64,000 bases of DNA. Origin: Hymenobacter sedentarius (lineage in GTDB: Bacteria > Bacteroidota > Bacteroidia > Cytophagales > Hymenobacteraceae). Each line of letters begins with the position of its first letter. Within the stretch, counting starts at the first letter, position 1. The position numbers were made by a program, and so were the translations under genes. Below the pieces are notes generated by a model. That model saw only the letters and a program-made list of their open reading frames with translations, was not told the DNA's origin and made no database searches. This document shows positions 26,104 through 34,201 of this stretch, one piece after another. Location of the stretch: positions 868,001 to 932,000 of the forward strand of contig NZ_CP013909.1 in NCBI RefSeq assembly GCF_001507645.1, given 5' to 3'.

Positions 26104-27480
26104 ATGCAGCCGCAGACCGTGGAAACCATCACGTCCTTGATTCAGGAGGGCGAATTTTTCAAGCTGAAGCAGGTGCTCCGCGAGTTTCAGCCCTCGGAGT
26201 TGGTGGCGCTTATTGAAGAGGAAGAGGAACGCGAACAGCTCATCATCTTCCGGCTGCTGCCCCTCAAGCTGGCCACCGAAGTATTTGAGTACCTCGACCT
26301 GGAAGTGCAGCGCCACTTCCTCGACAACCTGGCCCAGGATAAGATGGCCGACATTCTCAACGAGATGTCGCCGGACGACCGCACCACCCTGCTCGAATTC
26401 CTGCCCGCCAACTTTGTGGCCGAGCTGGTGCAGAGCCTCTCCGAAGAAGAGCGCAAGGTGACCCTGCAGCTGCTGGGTTACCCCGAAGAGTCGGTGGGCC
26501 GCCTCATGACGCCCGACTACATTGCCATCCGCGAGACGTGGACGGTGCAGCAGGTGCTCGACTTCATTCGTCAGCACGGCGGGCAGTCCGAAACGCTGAG
26601 CATGCTCTACGTGACCGATGCGCAGGGCGTGCTGCTCGACGACATCCGCATCAGGGAGTTTTTGCTGGCCGCGCCCACCGCCCGGGTGCGCGACCTCATG
26701 GACCGCCGCTTCGTGCAGCTGCAGGCCAATCAGGACCAGGAAGACGCCATCGACGTGTTCCGGCGCAACGACCGCAACGCCCTGCCCGTGGTCAGCGACC
26801 AGGGCATCCTGCTCGGCATCGTGACCATCGACGACATCCTGAGCATCCGCGAGCAGGAAGACACCGAGGACATGCAGAAGCTCGGCGGCTCCGAAGCCCT
26901 CGACGAGCCTTACCTGGCCACCCCCCTGCTGCGCATGGTGCAGAAGCGGGCCGGCTGGCTAGTGGTGCTGTTTTTGGGCGAACTGCTCACGGCCTCGGCC
27001 ATGCAGTTTTTTGAAGGCGAGCTCCAGAAGGCCATTGTACTGGTGCAGTTCATTCCGCTCATCATCAGCTCCGGCGGCAACTCGGGCTCGCAGGCCACGT
27101 CGCTCATCATCCGGGCCATGGCACTGGGCGAGTTCACCCTCAGCGAGTGGTGGCGCGTGCTACGGCGCGAAATTATGTCGGGGCTGGCGCTGGGCGTCAT
27201 TCTGGGCATTGTCGGGTTTGCCCGCATCGCCGTCTGGCAAAGCATCACCCCCATTTATGGCCCGCACTGGCTGATGGTGGCGCTCACGGTGGGCGTCGCG
27301 CTGGTGGGCATTGTGCTGTGGGGCTCGCTGGCGGGCTCCATGCTGCCCCTGCTGCTCAAGAAGCTGGGCCTCGACCCGGCTACGTCGTCGGCTCCCTTTG
27401 TGGCCACCTTGGTCGATGTTACGGGGCTGATTATCTACTTCACGGTGGCCCTGGTGCTGCTGCACGGCACGCTGCTTTAG
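26104..27480 (+). CDS. mgtE: Magnesium transporter MgtE
   Basis: Mg2+ channel/transporter of the inner membrane, gated by cytosolic Mg2+. 458 residues from the ATG at 26104; an in-frame TTG 33 bp earlier is less likely. An N-terminal helical domain (about 15-125) is followed by two CBS domains: LMTPDYIAIRETWTVQQVL begins the first, and VRDLMDRRFVQLQ through GIVTIDDIL the second. A five-helix membrane domain starts near residue 280. The pore signature GNSGSQATSLIIRAMALGE is intact. Single-gene unit with a good promoter and a long inverted repeat after the stop. Confidence 0.95.
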   Translation: MQPQTVETITSLIQEGEFFKLKQVLREFQPSELVALIEEEEEREQLIIFRLLPLKLATEVFEYLDLEVQRHFLDNLAQDKMADILNEMSPDDRTTLLEFLPANFVAELVQSLSEEERKVTLQLLGYPEESVGRLMTPDYIAIRETWTVQQVLDFIRQHGGQSETLSMLYVTDAQGVLLDDIRIREFLLAAPTARVRDLMDRRFVQLQANQDQEDAIDVFRRNDRNALPVVSDQGILLGIVTIDDILSIREQEDTEDMQKLGGSEALDEPYLATPLLRMVQKRAGWLVVLFLGELLTASAMQFFEGELQKAIVLVQFIPLIISSGGNSGSQATSLIIRAMALGEFTLSEWWRVLRREIMSGLALGVILGIVGFARIAVWQSITPIYGPHWLMVALTVGVALVGIVLWGSLAGSMLPLLLKKLGLDPATSSAPFVATLVDVTGLIIYFTVALVLLHGTLL

Positions 27481-27482
27481 GT

Positions 27483-27573
27483 TTTCGCACCGAGTTAAAA
27501 AGAGGAAAAGGGAGTTGCACAGAGTAAGATTTTCTCCGTGTAACTCCTTTTCCTCTTTTAACTCGGTGCGAAA
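27483..27573. terminator. Long near-perfect inverted repeat between mgtE and arfB
   Basis: Arms 27483-27524 and 27534-27573 match over about 40 bp, differing only by two single-base bulges and two substitutions, with a 9-nt loop. The stem contains A- and T-runs, so it may act as a bidirectional terminator for convergent mgtE and arfB. Its length far exceeds need and it spans the whole gap. Confidence 0.75.
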
Positions 27574-27575
27574 TG

Positions 27576-27980
27576 CTACTCTAGCCGCCGGCGGCTGGCC
27601 TTCTTCTCGCCCTGCAGCTTCTTGCCTTCAAGGCGCTTGCGCACGGCGCTTTTGCTAGGCTTGGTGGCTTTGCGGGGCTTGGGCCGGCGCAGGCTTTTTT
27701 GCAGGAGCTCGTGGAAGCGGGCCAGAGCTATTTCCTTGTTGCGCAGCTGGCTGCGGTCATCCTGAGCCGTGATGATGAGCAAGCCCTCGGCTGTAAGCTG
27801 GTTGCTCAACTTCTCCAGAATCAAGGCTTTCTGGCTCTCGGTGAGCACCTGCGAGCTCAGCAACGGAAAGCGCAGCTCCACCCGCGACTCTACCTTGTTC
27901 ACGTTCTGCCCACCGGGGCCGCTGGAGCGGCTGGTTTGAAACGTGATTTCGGGCAAGAAGGCGTCGGCGGGAGGCAACAT
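27576..27980 (-). CDS. arfB: Alternative ribosome-rescue peptidyl-tRNA hydrolase ArfB
   Basis: Rescues ribosomes stalled without a stop codon by hydrolysing the peptidyl-tRNA. 134 residues. The catalytic GGQ sits in SSGPGGQNVNKVESRVELRF near residue 24, as in ArfB/YaeJ. A basic C-terminal tail rich in Lys/Arg (RRPKPRKATKPSKSAVRKRL), which enters the empty mRNA channel, is present. Release factors RF1/RF2 are excluded by the short length. The stop lies 2 bp from the inverted repeat on one side, and a second inverted repeat precedes the start. Confidence 0.95.
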   Translation of the reverse strand: MLPPADAFLPEITFQTSRSSGPGGQNVNKVESRVELRFPLLSSQVLTESQKALILEKLSNQLTAEGLLIITAQDDRSQLRNKEIALARFHELLQKSLRRPKPRKATKPSKSAVRKRLEGKKLQGEKKASRRRLE

Positions 27981-27990
27981 GGGGAAGTGC

Positions 27991-28109
27991 TGAGTTTTGA
28001 GGGTTAAATGTTGAGTTAAAATAGCCGCTCATTTAGCCCTTGGTGCTGCGACGAATGCGCAGATTGATTGCGCTTAATAGCTCAGTCAACCCTCAACATT
28101 CAAAACTCA
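27991..28109. repeat. Inverted repeat between the KAS III gene and arfB (hairpin element 4)
   Basis: Arms 27991-28018 and 28082-28109 pair at about 21 of 28 positions, with a perfect 10-bp block TGAGTTTTGA. Low-complexity arms of GTTGAG/GGTTAA type. It fills the gap from 4 bp after the KAS III stop to 10 bp before the arfB start, as in the atp elements. Confidence 0.65.
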
Positions 28110-28113
28110 ACCC

Positions 28114-29061
28114 TTACTTATTCAAGAGCATGGCCCCGTAGGAATACCCGCCCCCGAACACGGTGACAATCACCTTATCGCCGCCTTTGAGGTTATCCCA
28201 GATTTCAGCCAGCCCAATAGCGGCTCCGGCGCACCCGGTATTGCCGAGGCGGTCGATGTTGTTCACGGCCCGGCTGGGGTCGAGGCCCAGCTGCTTCACC
28301 ACGTTTTTCGAAATGCGCAGGTTGGCCTGGTGCGGGATGAGGTAGGTGAGGTCGGGCGTGGCGATGTGGTGCTTGTCGAGCAAGGTCTGGGTCACGCGGG
28401 CCATGTAGAGGCAGGCCTGCTGAAACACGTCGCGCCCAAAAGGCATCACAATGCCTTTCTCTACGGGCTTGAGCGTCACGGCCTCATCAGCCTTGCTTAC
28501 GGGAGCAGCGCCGCCGGTGATTACCTCGGCAATAACCAGGTCGTCGGGGCTGATGCGCTCCTTTGAAATGAGCAGGGCCGCCGCGCCGTCGCCCCACAGG
28601 TGGCCGGCCATGGTGTCCTCCTCGTTGTTATAAGCGGTGTTGTGCTCCGTTACCACCACGATGGCCCGGGTGGCTTTGCCCATGGCAAAGTAGCCTTCCA
28701 CAATCTCCACCGCATTCAGCAACGAAGAGCAGGCCGACGAGATGCTAACCGTTGGAATTTCGTTGATGCCAATGAAGCGCTGCACGGCGTGCGCGGCCGT
28801 GAAGATGGTATCGTGGGGCGTGTAGGTGCCGGCCACCACCAGGTCGACCGTATCTTGGGCAAAGGAGGGCGCAGAGGCGAAAGCGGCCTGCGTAGCGGCA
28901 ATGGCCATGGTGTTGGCATTTTCGCCGGGGCCCGCTTTGCGGCGCTCCTGGATGCCGGTTCGCTCAATTATCCACTCGTTGGCCAAGCCATTGAGACGGG
29001 TGAAGTGAGCATTGGTAACGACTGCCTCCGGAAGGTAGGCAGCCACATGATGAAGGTACAC
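28114..29061 (-). CDS. Beta-ketoacyl-ACP synthase III family enzyme
   Basis: Thiolase-fold condensing enzyme. 315 residues from a GTG at 29061 (MYLHHVAAYLPEAVVTN, the typical KAS III opening). The catalytic triad is visible: Cys in SSACSSLLNAVE, His in LIPHQANLRIS and Asn in RLGNTGCAGAA. EWIIERTGIQERR is also conserved. It could be FabH, which starts fatty-acid chains from acetyl-CoA, or a relative for branched or aryl-polyene-type products. No other fatty-acid genes are adjacent, so I leave the symbol open. A -7 box TACCTTTG lies 45 bp upstream. Confidence 0.9.
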   Translation of the reverse strand: MYLHHVAAYLPEAVVTNAHFTRLNGLANEWIIERTGIQERRKAGPGENANTMAIAATQAAFASAPSFAQDTVDLVVAGTYTPHDTIFTAAHAVQRFIGINEIPTVSISSACSSLLNAVEIVEGYFAMGKATRAIVVVTEHNTAYNNEEDTMAGHLWGDGAAALLISKERISPDDLVIAEVITGGAAPVSKADEAVTLKPVEKGIVMPFGRDVFQQACLYMARVTQTLLDKHHIATPDLTYLIPHQANLRISKNVVKQLGLDPSRAVNNIDRLGNTGCAGAAIGLAEIWDNLKGGDKVIVTVFGGGYSYGAMLLNK

Positions 29062-29105
29062 AGGGTGGTGTTGGGTGGGAAATTCTAGTGCGCTTTGCGC
29101 CGTGG

Positions 29106-29113
29106 CAAAGGTA
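29106..29113 (-). promoter_or_regulatory. Probable -7 box of the KAS III gene
   Basis: TACCTTTG on the minus strand, a perfect TAnnTTTG, 45 bp upstream of the GTG start. Same octamer as upstream of lipB and feoA. Confidence 0.5.
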
Positions 29114-29219
29114 CGACACCGGGCCTACGGCGGCCGGACCGCGCCCGGATATGCCCGAATTTTATACACTCGCTCGTTTTATGGCCTGAAAAGCCAGCAC
29201 ACTTCGGCAAGCATCTACG

Positions 29220-30629
29220 CTAGAACTCAACGTGAAGGCGCAGCGCCACCACGTGCACCGGGCCGTTGCGGTCGCGGTTGTAGGCGGGGTTGACCACAAA
29301 CTGGTAATCGGGGCTGATGGCGGCATGGTAGCGGGGCAGGCTGATGCTGTAATACACCTCGCCGATTCGTTCCAGCCCGTAGCGCAGCGCGCCGTCGCCC
29401 ACGATAAAGCCGTAGCCGCCGGCCGCCAAGTAAGCGCGGTGCTCCGGGCTAACGCCGTTCACGACCACGGCCGCGCCCAGGCGGTCATCGGGACGCTGCC
29501 AGCGGGCGCCGGTGCTCACCACGCCCAGGCTGGCGCTTTGGTCGATTTCGGTGAAGGCCCAGGTTTCGTTTTTGCCGTCGTTGTAACTGACGCGGGCGAA
29601 GAGGCCCACGTTCTGCGTCAGCTCCTGCTCAGCATTCAGGCCAAAGCCGACTTTGGTGTGACCGCTCTGGCGCACAGCCACCACATCGGGCTGCGTGCCA
29701 GTGGCTTGGGCCAGGGCAATGGCACTGCGGTAGGTAGCCATGGCCGCCACGTTGCGGAAGCCCAGCACGCGCACCGTGCCTTGGCGGCCGCCGAGGCGGT
29801 AGCCTTTAGTGAGCTCGAGGGTTTCGGCGTGGGCCGTGCCGTAGTGGAAGTCCAGCACCGGCCCGTTGGCCAGCGTGGGCATGAGCGTGGAGGCAAAGCG
29901 CAGGGCCAGGCCGGGCGTCACGTACTCCAGCACGCCGCCCACGGTGTAGCCGCGGGTGTTGGCAGCATAGTCCCAAGCGCCGGCGCTCATCAGGCTCCAG
30001 TTCAGGAACTGGGTGCGCGGGTCGTGCGAGTAGCTGTTTTGGTCGAAGAAATCGGCGGTGCTGAACTTGCCCAGGTTGATGGCGAAGTAGCGCTCCGGGC
30101 GCGTGCCGGCCAGCTGGTTCAGGTCGTCCTCATCCGTGGCCGTGCCAGTGCCCACGGCAAATACTTGCCGCAGGTACAGGCGCGCCAGGTACAAGTTGGG
30201 CGCGGGGTCGCCGATGCGAAAGGTTTCGCCATTGGTGAAGCCCGCAATGCCCCGCGCGCCGCTCAGGCCGCTGCCGCCGGCCACTTCGGGGTTGAAGTAG
30301 AGGGCCGCGCCCTTCCACAGCCGCCGGCCAATGAAAAGCGTGGACGTGAACGAGAGCTTCGCCGATTCGCGGTTCGCCAGGCTGTAGTCGCCGGCGTATG
30401 GCGTGCTCAGGTCGTTGTGCCACTGGTCGATGAGCGTCTGCTGAAAATGCAGGCTCCAGTTGCGCGGCTGGCCGGGGGTGTCGTTGGGCTGGTGCGCCGG
30501 CTCTTGTGCCGCTGCGGCATTGGGCGGAGTAGCGGGAGACGTGGTGCCCGGCGGCGTGACCTGCGCATTGGCGCGGCCAACCAACATCAGCATAGCACCC
30601 AGCAGAAAGGAGGAGAGTTTCAGAATCAG
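29220..30629 (-). CDS. OprB-type carbohydrate porin
   Basis: Outer-membrane barrel of the carbohydrate-selective OprB/porin family. The mature part starts near AQVTPPGTTSP and has NWSLHFQQTLIDQWH, LFIGRRLWKGAALYFNPEVAGG, RYFAINLGKFSTADFFD, NWSLMSAGAWDYAANTRGYT and a C-terminal strand ending in Phe. The start is unclear. A good signal peptide (LILKLSSFLLGAMLMLVGRANA) begins at a CTG at 30629 with no ATG, GTG or TTG in front of it. The first ATG (30593) leaves only part of the signal, and a TTG at 30776 adds 49 unlikely residues. Coordinates use the signal-peptide start. Confidence 0.8.
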   Translation of the reverse strand: MILKLSSFLLGAMLMLVGRANAQVTPPGTTSPATPPNAAAAQEPAHQPNDTPGQPRNWSLHFQQTLIDQWHNDLSTPYAGDYSLANRESAKLSFTSTLFIGRRLWKGAALYFNPEVAGGSGLSGARGIAGFTNGETFRIGDPAPNLYLARLYLRQVFAVGTGTATDEDDLNQLAGTRPERYFAINLGKFSTADFFDQNSYSHDPRTQFLNWSLMSAGAWDYAANTRGYTVGGVLEYVTPGLALRFASTLMPTLANGPVLDFHYGTAHAETLELTKGYRLGGRQGTVRVLGFRNVAAMATYRSAIALAQATGTQPDVVAVRQSGHTKVGFGLNAEQELTQNVGLFARVSYNDGKNETWAFTEIDQSASLGVVSTGARWQRPDDRLGAAVVVNGVSPEHRAYLAAGGYGFIVGDGALRYGLERIGEVYYSISLPRYHAAISPDYQFVVNPAYNRDRNGPVHVVALRLHVEF

Positions 30630-30787
30630 GAGGAAGTAAGTGGAATAAGCACACCAATTTGGCGCAAAAAAAGGATACGGTGGGTGTGGAGCAGGTGAAG
30701 CCGAGTTAAAACCTATCAATTTTTTCCGTATCCCTATGCTTGAGCTACAGCGCAGCTGCCCACCCGGCCGGACCAAGGATGCTGCGC

Positions 30788-30795
30788 TATTTTTG
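30788..30795 (+). promoter_or_regulatory. -7 box directly in front of the hydrolase start
   Basis: TATTTTTG, a perfect TAnnTTTG, ending 4 bp before the ATG at 30800. If used, transcription would start at or next to the ATG, giving a leaderless mRNA. Confidence 0.5.
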
Positions 30796-30799
30796 CCCC

Positions 30800-31582
30800 A
30801 TGCCTTTGCTTCACTACCTCGACCAAGGCCAGGGCCGGCCCCTGGTTATCCTCCACGGCCTCTTCGGAACCCTCGATAACTGGCAAACCCTGGCCCGGCG
30901 CTGGGCCACCGAAGCCGAGTTGCGCGTAGTGAGCGTGGATTTGCGCAACCACGGCCGCTCGTTCCAAAGCCCCGAGCACAGCTACGCTCTCATGGCGCAG
31001 GATGTGCTGGCGCTGTTCGACCACCTGCAGCTGGGGCCCGACACCACGCTCATGGGCCACAGCATGGGCGGCAAAGTGGCCATGCGCCTGGCCCTGGACC
31101 ACCCCGAGCGCCTGGCCCGCCTTATCGTGCTCGACATTGCCCCGCGCTTCTCCGACATGGCGCACCAAACCGACATCCTCGCCGGCCTGCACGCCGTAGA
31201 CCTGGCCCACATCAGCAGCCGCCAAGAGGCCGATGCGGCCATGGCTCAGCACATTCCGCAAGTGGGCGTGCGCCAGTTCCTGCTCAAAAACCTGTACCGC
31301 CGCGAAGACAACTCCTTTGCCTGGCGCATCAACCTGAAAACGCTCGCCGCCTCGATGGCCGCCGTGGGGGAAGAAACCTCAGCTGCGCAGCCCTTTCTGA
31401 AACCCGCGCTGTTTGTGCGGGGTGGCAAGTCGAACTACATCACCGCCGAAGACAAGCTCTACGGCATTCCGGCGCTGTTTCCGAACTCGCAGGTTGAAAC
31501 CGTTGTGGATGCCGGCCACTGGCTGCATGCCGAGAAGCCCGAGGAAGTGTTCCAGCTGGTGCGGGCATTTGTGCAGCAATAA
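30800..31582 (+). CDS. Alpha/beta hydrolase, YbfF-like esterase
   Basis: 260 residues from the ATG at 30800; an in-frame TTG 60 bp earlier is less likely. The fold is clear: VILHGLFGTLDNWQTLARRW (oxyanion region), VDLRNHGRS, and the nucleophile elbow GHSMGG with Ser near residue 95. The catalytic His is in DAGHWLHAEKP near the C-terminus. The pattern is closest to the YbfF-type acyl/esterase group; substrate unknown. It is divergent from the porin gene and followed by a strong terminator. Confidence 0.9.
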   Translation: MPLLHYLDQGQGRPLVILHGLFGTLDNWQTLARRWATEAELRVVSVDLRNHGRSFQSPEHSYALMAQDVLALFDHLQLGPDTTLMGHSMGGKVAMRLALDHPERLARLIVLDIAPRFSDMAHQTDILAGLHAVDLAHISSRQEADAAMAQHIPQVGVRQFLLKNLYRREDNSFAWRINLKTLAASMAAVGEETSAAQPFLKPALFVRGGKSNYITAEDKLYGIPALFPNSQVETVVDAGHWLHAEKPEEVFQLVRAFVQQ

Positions 31583-31658
31583 ACGGTTCTGCTTGCTACT
31601 TACTCCCGTAATTAAGAACCGATTTCTGCCGCTTTATTTTAGCTCAAGCATTACGCCG

Positions 31659-31694
31659 ATAGCGGCTCCGACAAATTCGGAGCCGCTATTTTTT
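31659..31694 (+). terminator. Terminator after the YbfF-like hydrolase
   Basis: Perfect 13-bp stem (31659-31671 with 31677-31689), 5-nt loop, then T6. Confidence 0.85.
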
Positions 31695-31831
31695 ATGCCC
31701 AAATCGCAGCAGAAACGCGGTTTTATTAAATTTTTTCACCTCTTCAGACAACGGTAGTTTATCCCGAGCATCTATAGTGTTGTCTGACCTAGGAGACGAA
31801 AAACTTTCTCACTTCTTTTCTGCAAACCGTC

Positions 31832-33202
31832 ATGCTACTTAAATCCATCCCCTTGTGGGGCGGGCTGTGCCTGCTCTTCACTGCCGGTACCGCCACCGCT
31901 CAGACGCCTGCCAACACCTTCGCCGCCAGCACCAATCATTCCGCCATCATTCGCCCCGACGGCAGCCTCTGGACCAGCGGCATCAACCTGGAAGGGCAGC
32001 TCGGCAACGGCACCACTACCTGCAGCACCAGCCCCGTGCGCGTGAAGACCGAAGACCCGAACACCCACTGGGCGCAGGTGGCCGCCGGCACCTCCCACAC
32101 CCTGGCCCTGACCACCGACGGCCGGCTCTACACTTGGGGCGGCAATAGCAAAGGCCAACTGGGCGACGGCACCAACAAGCAGCACCTGACCCCGGTGGCG
32201 GTGAAGCTCCCCGAGGAGGCAGCCCACGCCACCTGGAAGCAGGTGGCTGCGGGCACCTCGCATTCGCTGGCCCTCAGCACCGACGGCCGCCTCTATGTGT
32301 GGGGCAATAACACCAACGGCCAACTAGGGCAAGGCACGAGCCTGGACTACACCCACCCCGTGGAGGTGCCCCTGCCAGAAAGTGCCCGTAGTACTACCTG
32401 GGCGCAGGTAGCCGCCGGCAACGACCACACCCTGGCCCTCACGGCCGATGGGCGCTTGTTTGCGTGGGGCAACAACCAGTTTGGCCAGCTGGGCAACGGC
32501 TCCTACGCCACCTCGCGCGAGCCCGAAGCCGTTGGGCAAACCCGGAAGCTGGCGGCGCTGCGCTGGGCCTACGTGGCCGCTGGCCGCTTTCATACCCTGG
32601 CCGTGACGGAAGATGGCAAGCTCTATAGCTGGGGCTCCAACCGATTTGGCCAGCTGGGGGAAGAGGAAGACACCCAGCGCAACCTGCCCACGCTCATGCT
32701 GATGCCCGGCGGCCTGGCCAACGCCGTGTGGACGCAAGTGGCCGCGGGCGATGCCCACTCCCTGGCCCTGAGCGCCGATGGCCGCCTGGTAGCCTGGGGC
32801 AACAACTGCGCCGGCCAGCTGGGCGATGGCACCACCGTCCGGCAGCTGCAGCCGGTAGTAGTCACCCTGCCCGAGAACGCCTCCGCCGCAGTTGCCTGGA
32901 CCCGGATAGCCAGCGGAGGCTTTCACAACCTGGCCTACACCGCCGATGGCCAGCTCTACACCTGGGGCGCCAACCGCTTTGGCCAGCTGGGCGATGGCAC
33001 GGCGCTCGACCACAACCAGCCCATGAGCCAAGAGTCCATCTTCACGAAACAATCCAGCCCAAGCCCCTCCGGCTTGGGGGGCGACCTGAGCTCATTGGAT
33101 GGCGCAGAGGCCTGGGGATTGAACGACACCCGGCTGCTCAAGGAAATGCCCGAAGCGCCGAGCTTCATGATGCTTCCGCAGCAAGCGGACGACCGGCCCT
33201 AA
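31832..33202 (+). CDS. Secreted RCC1-repeat protein
   Basis: 456 residues with a signal peptide (MLLKSIPLWGGLCLLFTAGTATA). Residues 25 to about 400 are seven repeats of roughly 50 residues built on W-x-QVAAG-x-xHTLAL-x-x-DGRLYxWG-x-N-x-x-GQLGxGT, the RCC1 beta-propeller repeat. Seven blades make a complete propeller. The C-terminal 55 residues are not repeat-like and lack an obvious T9SS sorting domain. RCC1 propellers bind proteins or carbohydrates; the target here is unknown. Single-gene unit between terminator-bounded neighbours. Confidence 0.88.
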   Translation: MLLKSIPLWGGLCLLFTAGTATAQTPANTFAASTNHSAIIRPDGSLWTSGINLEGQLGNGTTTCSTSPVRVKTEDPNTHWAQVAAGTSHTLALTTDGRLYTWGGNSKGQLGDGTNKQHLTPVAVKLPEEAAHATWKQVAAGTSHSLALSTDGRLYVWGNNTNGQLGQGTSLDYTHPVEVPLPESARSTTWAQVAAGNDHTLALTADGRLFAWGNNQFGQLGNGSYATSREPEAVGQTRKLAALRWAYVAAGRFHTLAVTEDGKLYSWGSNRFGQLGEEEDTQRNLPTLMLMPGGLANAVWTQVAAGDAHSLALSADGRLVAWGNNCAGQLGDGTTVRQLQPVVVTLPENASAAVAWTRIASGGFHNLAYTADGQLYTWGANRFGQLGDGTALDHNQPMSQESIFTKQSSPSPSGLGGDLSSLDGAEAWGLNDTRLLKEMPEAPSFMMLPQQADDRP

Positions 33203-33412
33203 GGCCATGCTGGGTTCTACTCAGCTCAACTTACTTATCTGCTAGAATAGAAGTAGTTCAAGGCCATGCTGCAAAGCGGTTGATTTCTTAACGGACCGTC
33301 CGACAGGTACAGGGCGGCCCGTTACGTTATCCGCGTTGGCGGGCGTCGGAGAGGGAGTGCGCAGGAATGGCAACCGGCCGCGCCGTTCCTTTGCGCCTTC
33401 TTCCCCGCGCCC

Positions 33413-34123
33413 ATGCCCGCTACGCTATACCTCCTCCCCACCCCCCTGGCCGAAGACACGGCCCCGCAAGTGCTGCCGCCGCAGGTGGTGGCCGCCGCGG
33501 CGGCCCTCCCCTATTTCCTGGTAGAGAATGCCCGCACGGCCCGCCGCTTCGTGAAGAGCGTGGCCCCGGCCCGCGTAATCGAAGACATCCGCTTCACGGT
33601 CATCGACAAAGACAGTACCGATGCCGAAGTGCGCGCCGCCCTGGCGCCTCTGCTGAAAGAAGGCATTGATGGGGGAATTCTGAGCGAAGCCGGCTGCCCG
33701 GGCATCGCCGACCCGGGCGCGGCCTTGGTGCGCGAGGCCCACCGGCTGGGCATTAAAGTGGTGCCGCTGGTAGGGCCGTCGTCCCTGCTGCTGGCCCTGA
33801 TGGCCTCGGGCCTGAACGGGCAGCAGTTTGCCTTTCACGGCTACCTGCCCATTGAGAAAGCACCGCGCGTGGCCGCCATCAAAACGCTGGAGCGCGAGGC
33901 GCAGCAGCGGCAGCAGGCGCAGCTGTTTATCGAGACGCCCTACCGCAACGGGGCGCTGTTCAGCGACTTGCTGGCCCACTTACAGCCCGGCACCCGCCTG
34001 TGCGTGGCCGCCGATGTGACGGGCACCGGCGAGTTTATCAAGACCCTGCTGGTATCGGACTGGCGCCGCCTGCCGGCCCCGGAGCTGCACAAGATTCCGA
34101 CGGTGTTTATCATTGGCACTTAG
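33413..34123 (+). CDS. SAM-dependent methyltransferase, RsmI-like tetrapyrrole-methylase fold
   Basis: 236 residues. It opens ATLYLLPTPLAED and has LSEAGCPGIADPGAALVREAHRLG and VVPLVGPSSLLLALMASGLNG, the SAM-binding pattern of RsmI-type enzymes, which 2'-O-methylate C1402 of 16S rRNA. It differs from E. coli RsmI in being about 50 residues shorter, lacking the C-terminal domain. This short form is common in Bacteroidota, and its target is not proven. IETPYRNGALFSDLL and GTGEFIKT are also conserved. Convergent with feoB. Confidence 0.88.
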   Translation: MPATLYLLPTPLAEDTAPQVLPPQVVAAAAALPYFLVENARTARRFVKSVAPARVIEDIRFTVIDKDSTDAEVRAALAPLLKEGIDGGILSEAGCPGIADPGAALVREAHRLGIKVVPLVGPSSLLLALMASGLNGQQFAFHGYLPIEKAPRVAAIKTLEREAQQRQQAQLFIETPYRNGALFSDLLAHLQPGTRLCVAADVTGTGEFIKTLLVSDWRRLPAPELHKIPTVFIIGT

Positions 34124-34201
34124 CCCAACGCGCTAGCCACCACGGCTTATTACTCCTGCAGGTTGATACGGAAAGCCGTGCGCCTGTTTGCTTGCACCAA
34201 C

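Noticed and set aside
34141-34180. 8-bp hairpin between the RsmI-like gene and feoB as a terminator
   Set aside because: The stem CACGGCTT/AAGCCGTG has a 24-nt loop and no T-run on either strand, so it is too weak to list.
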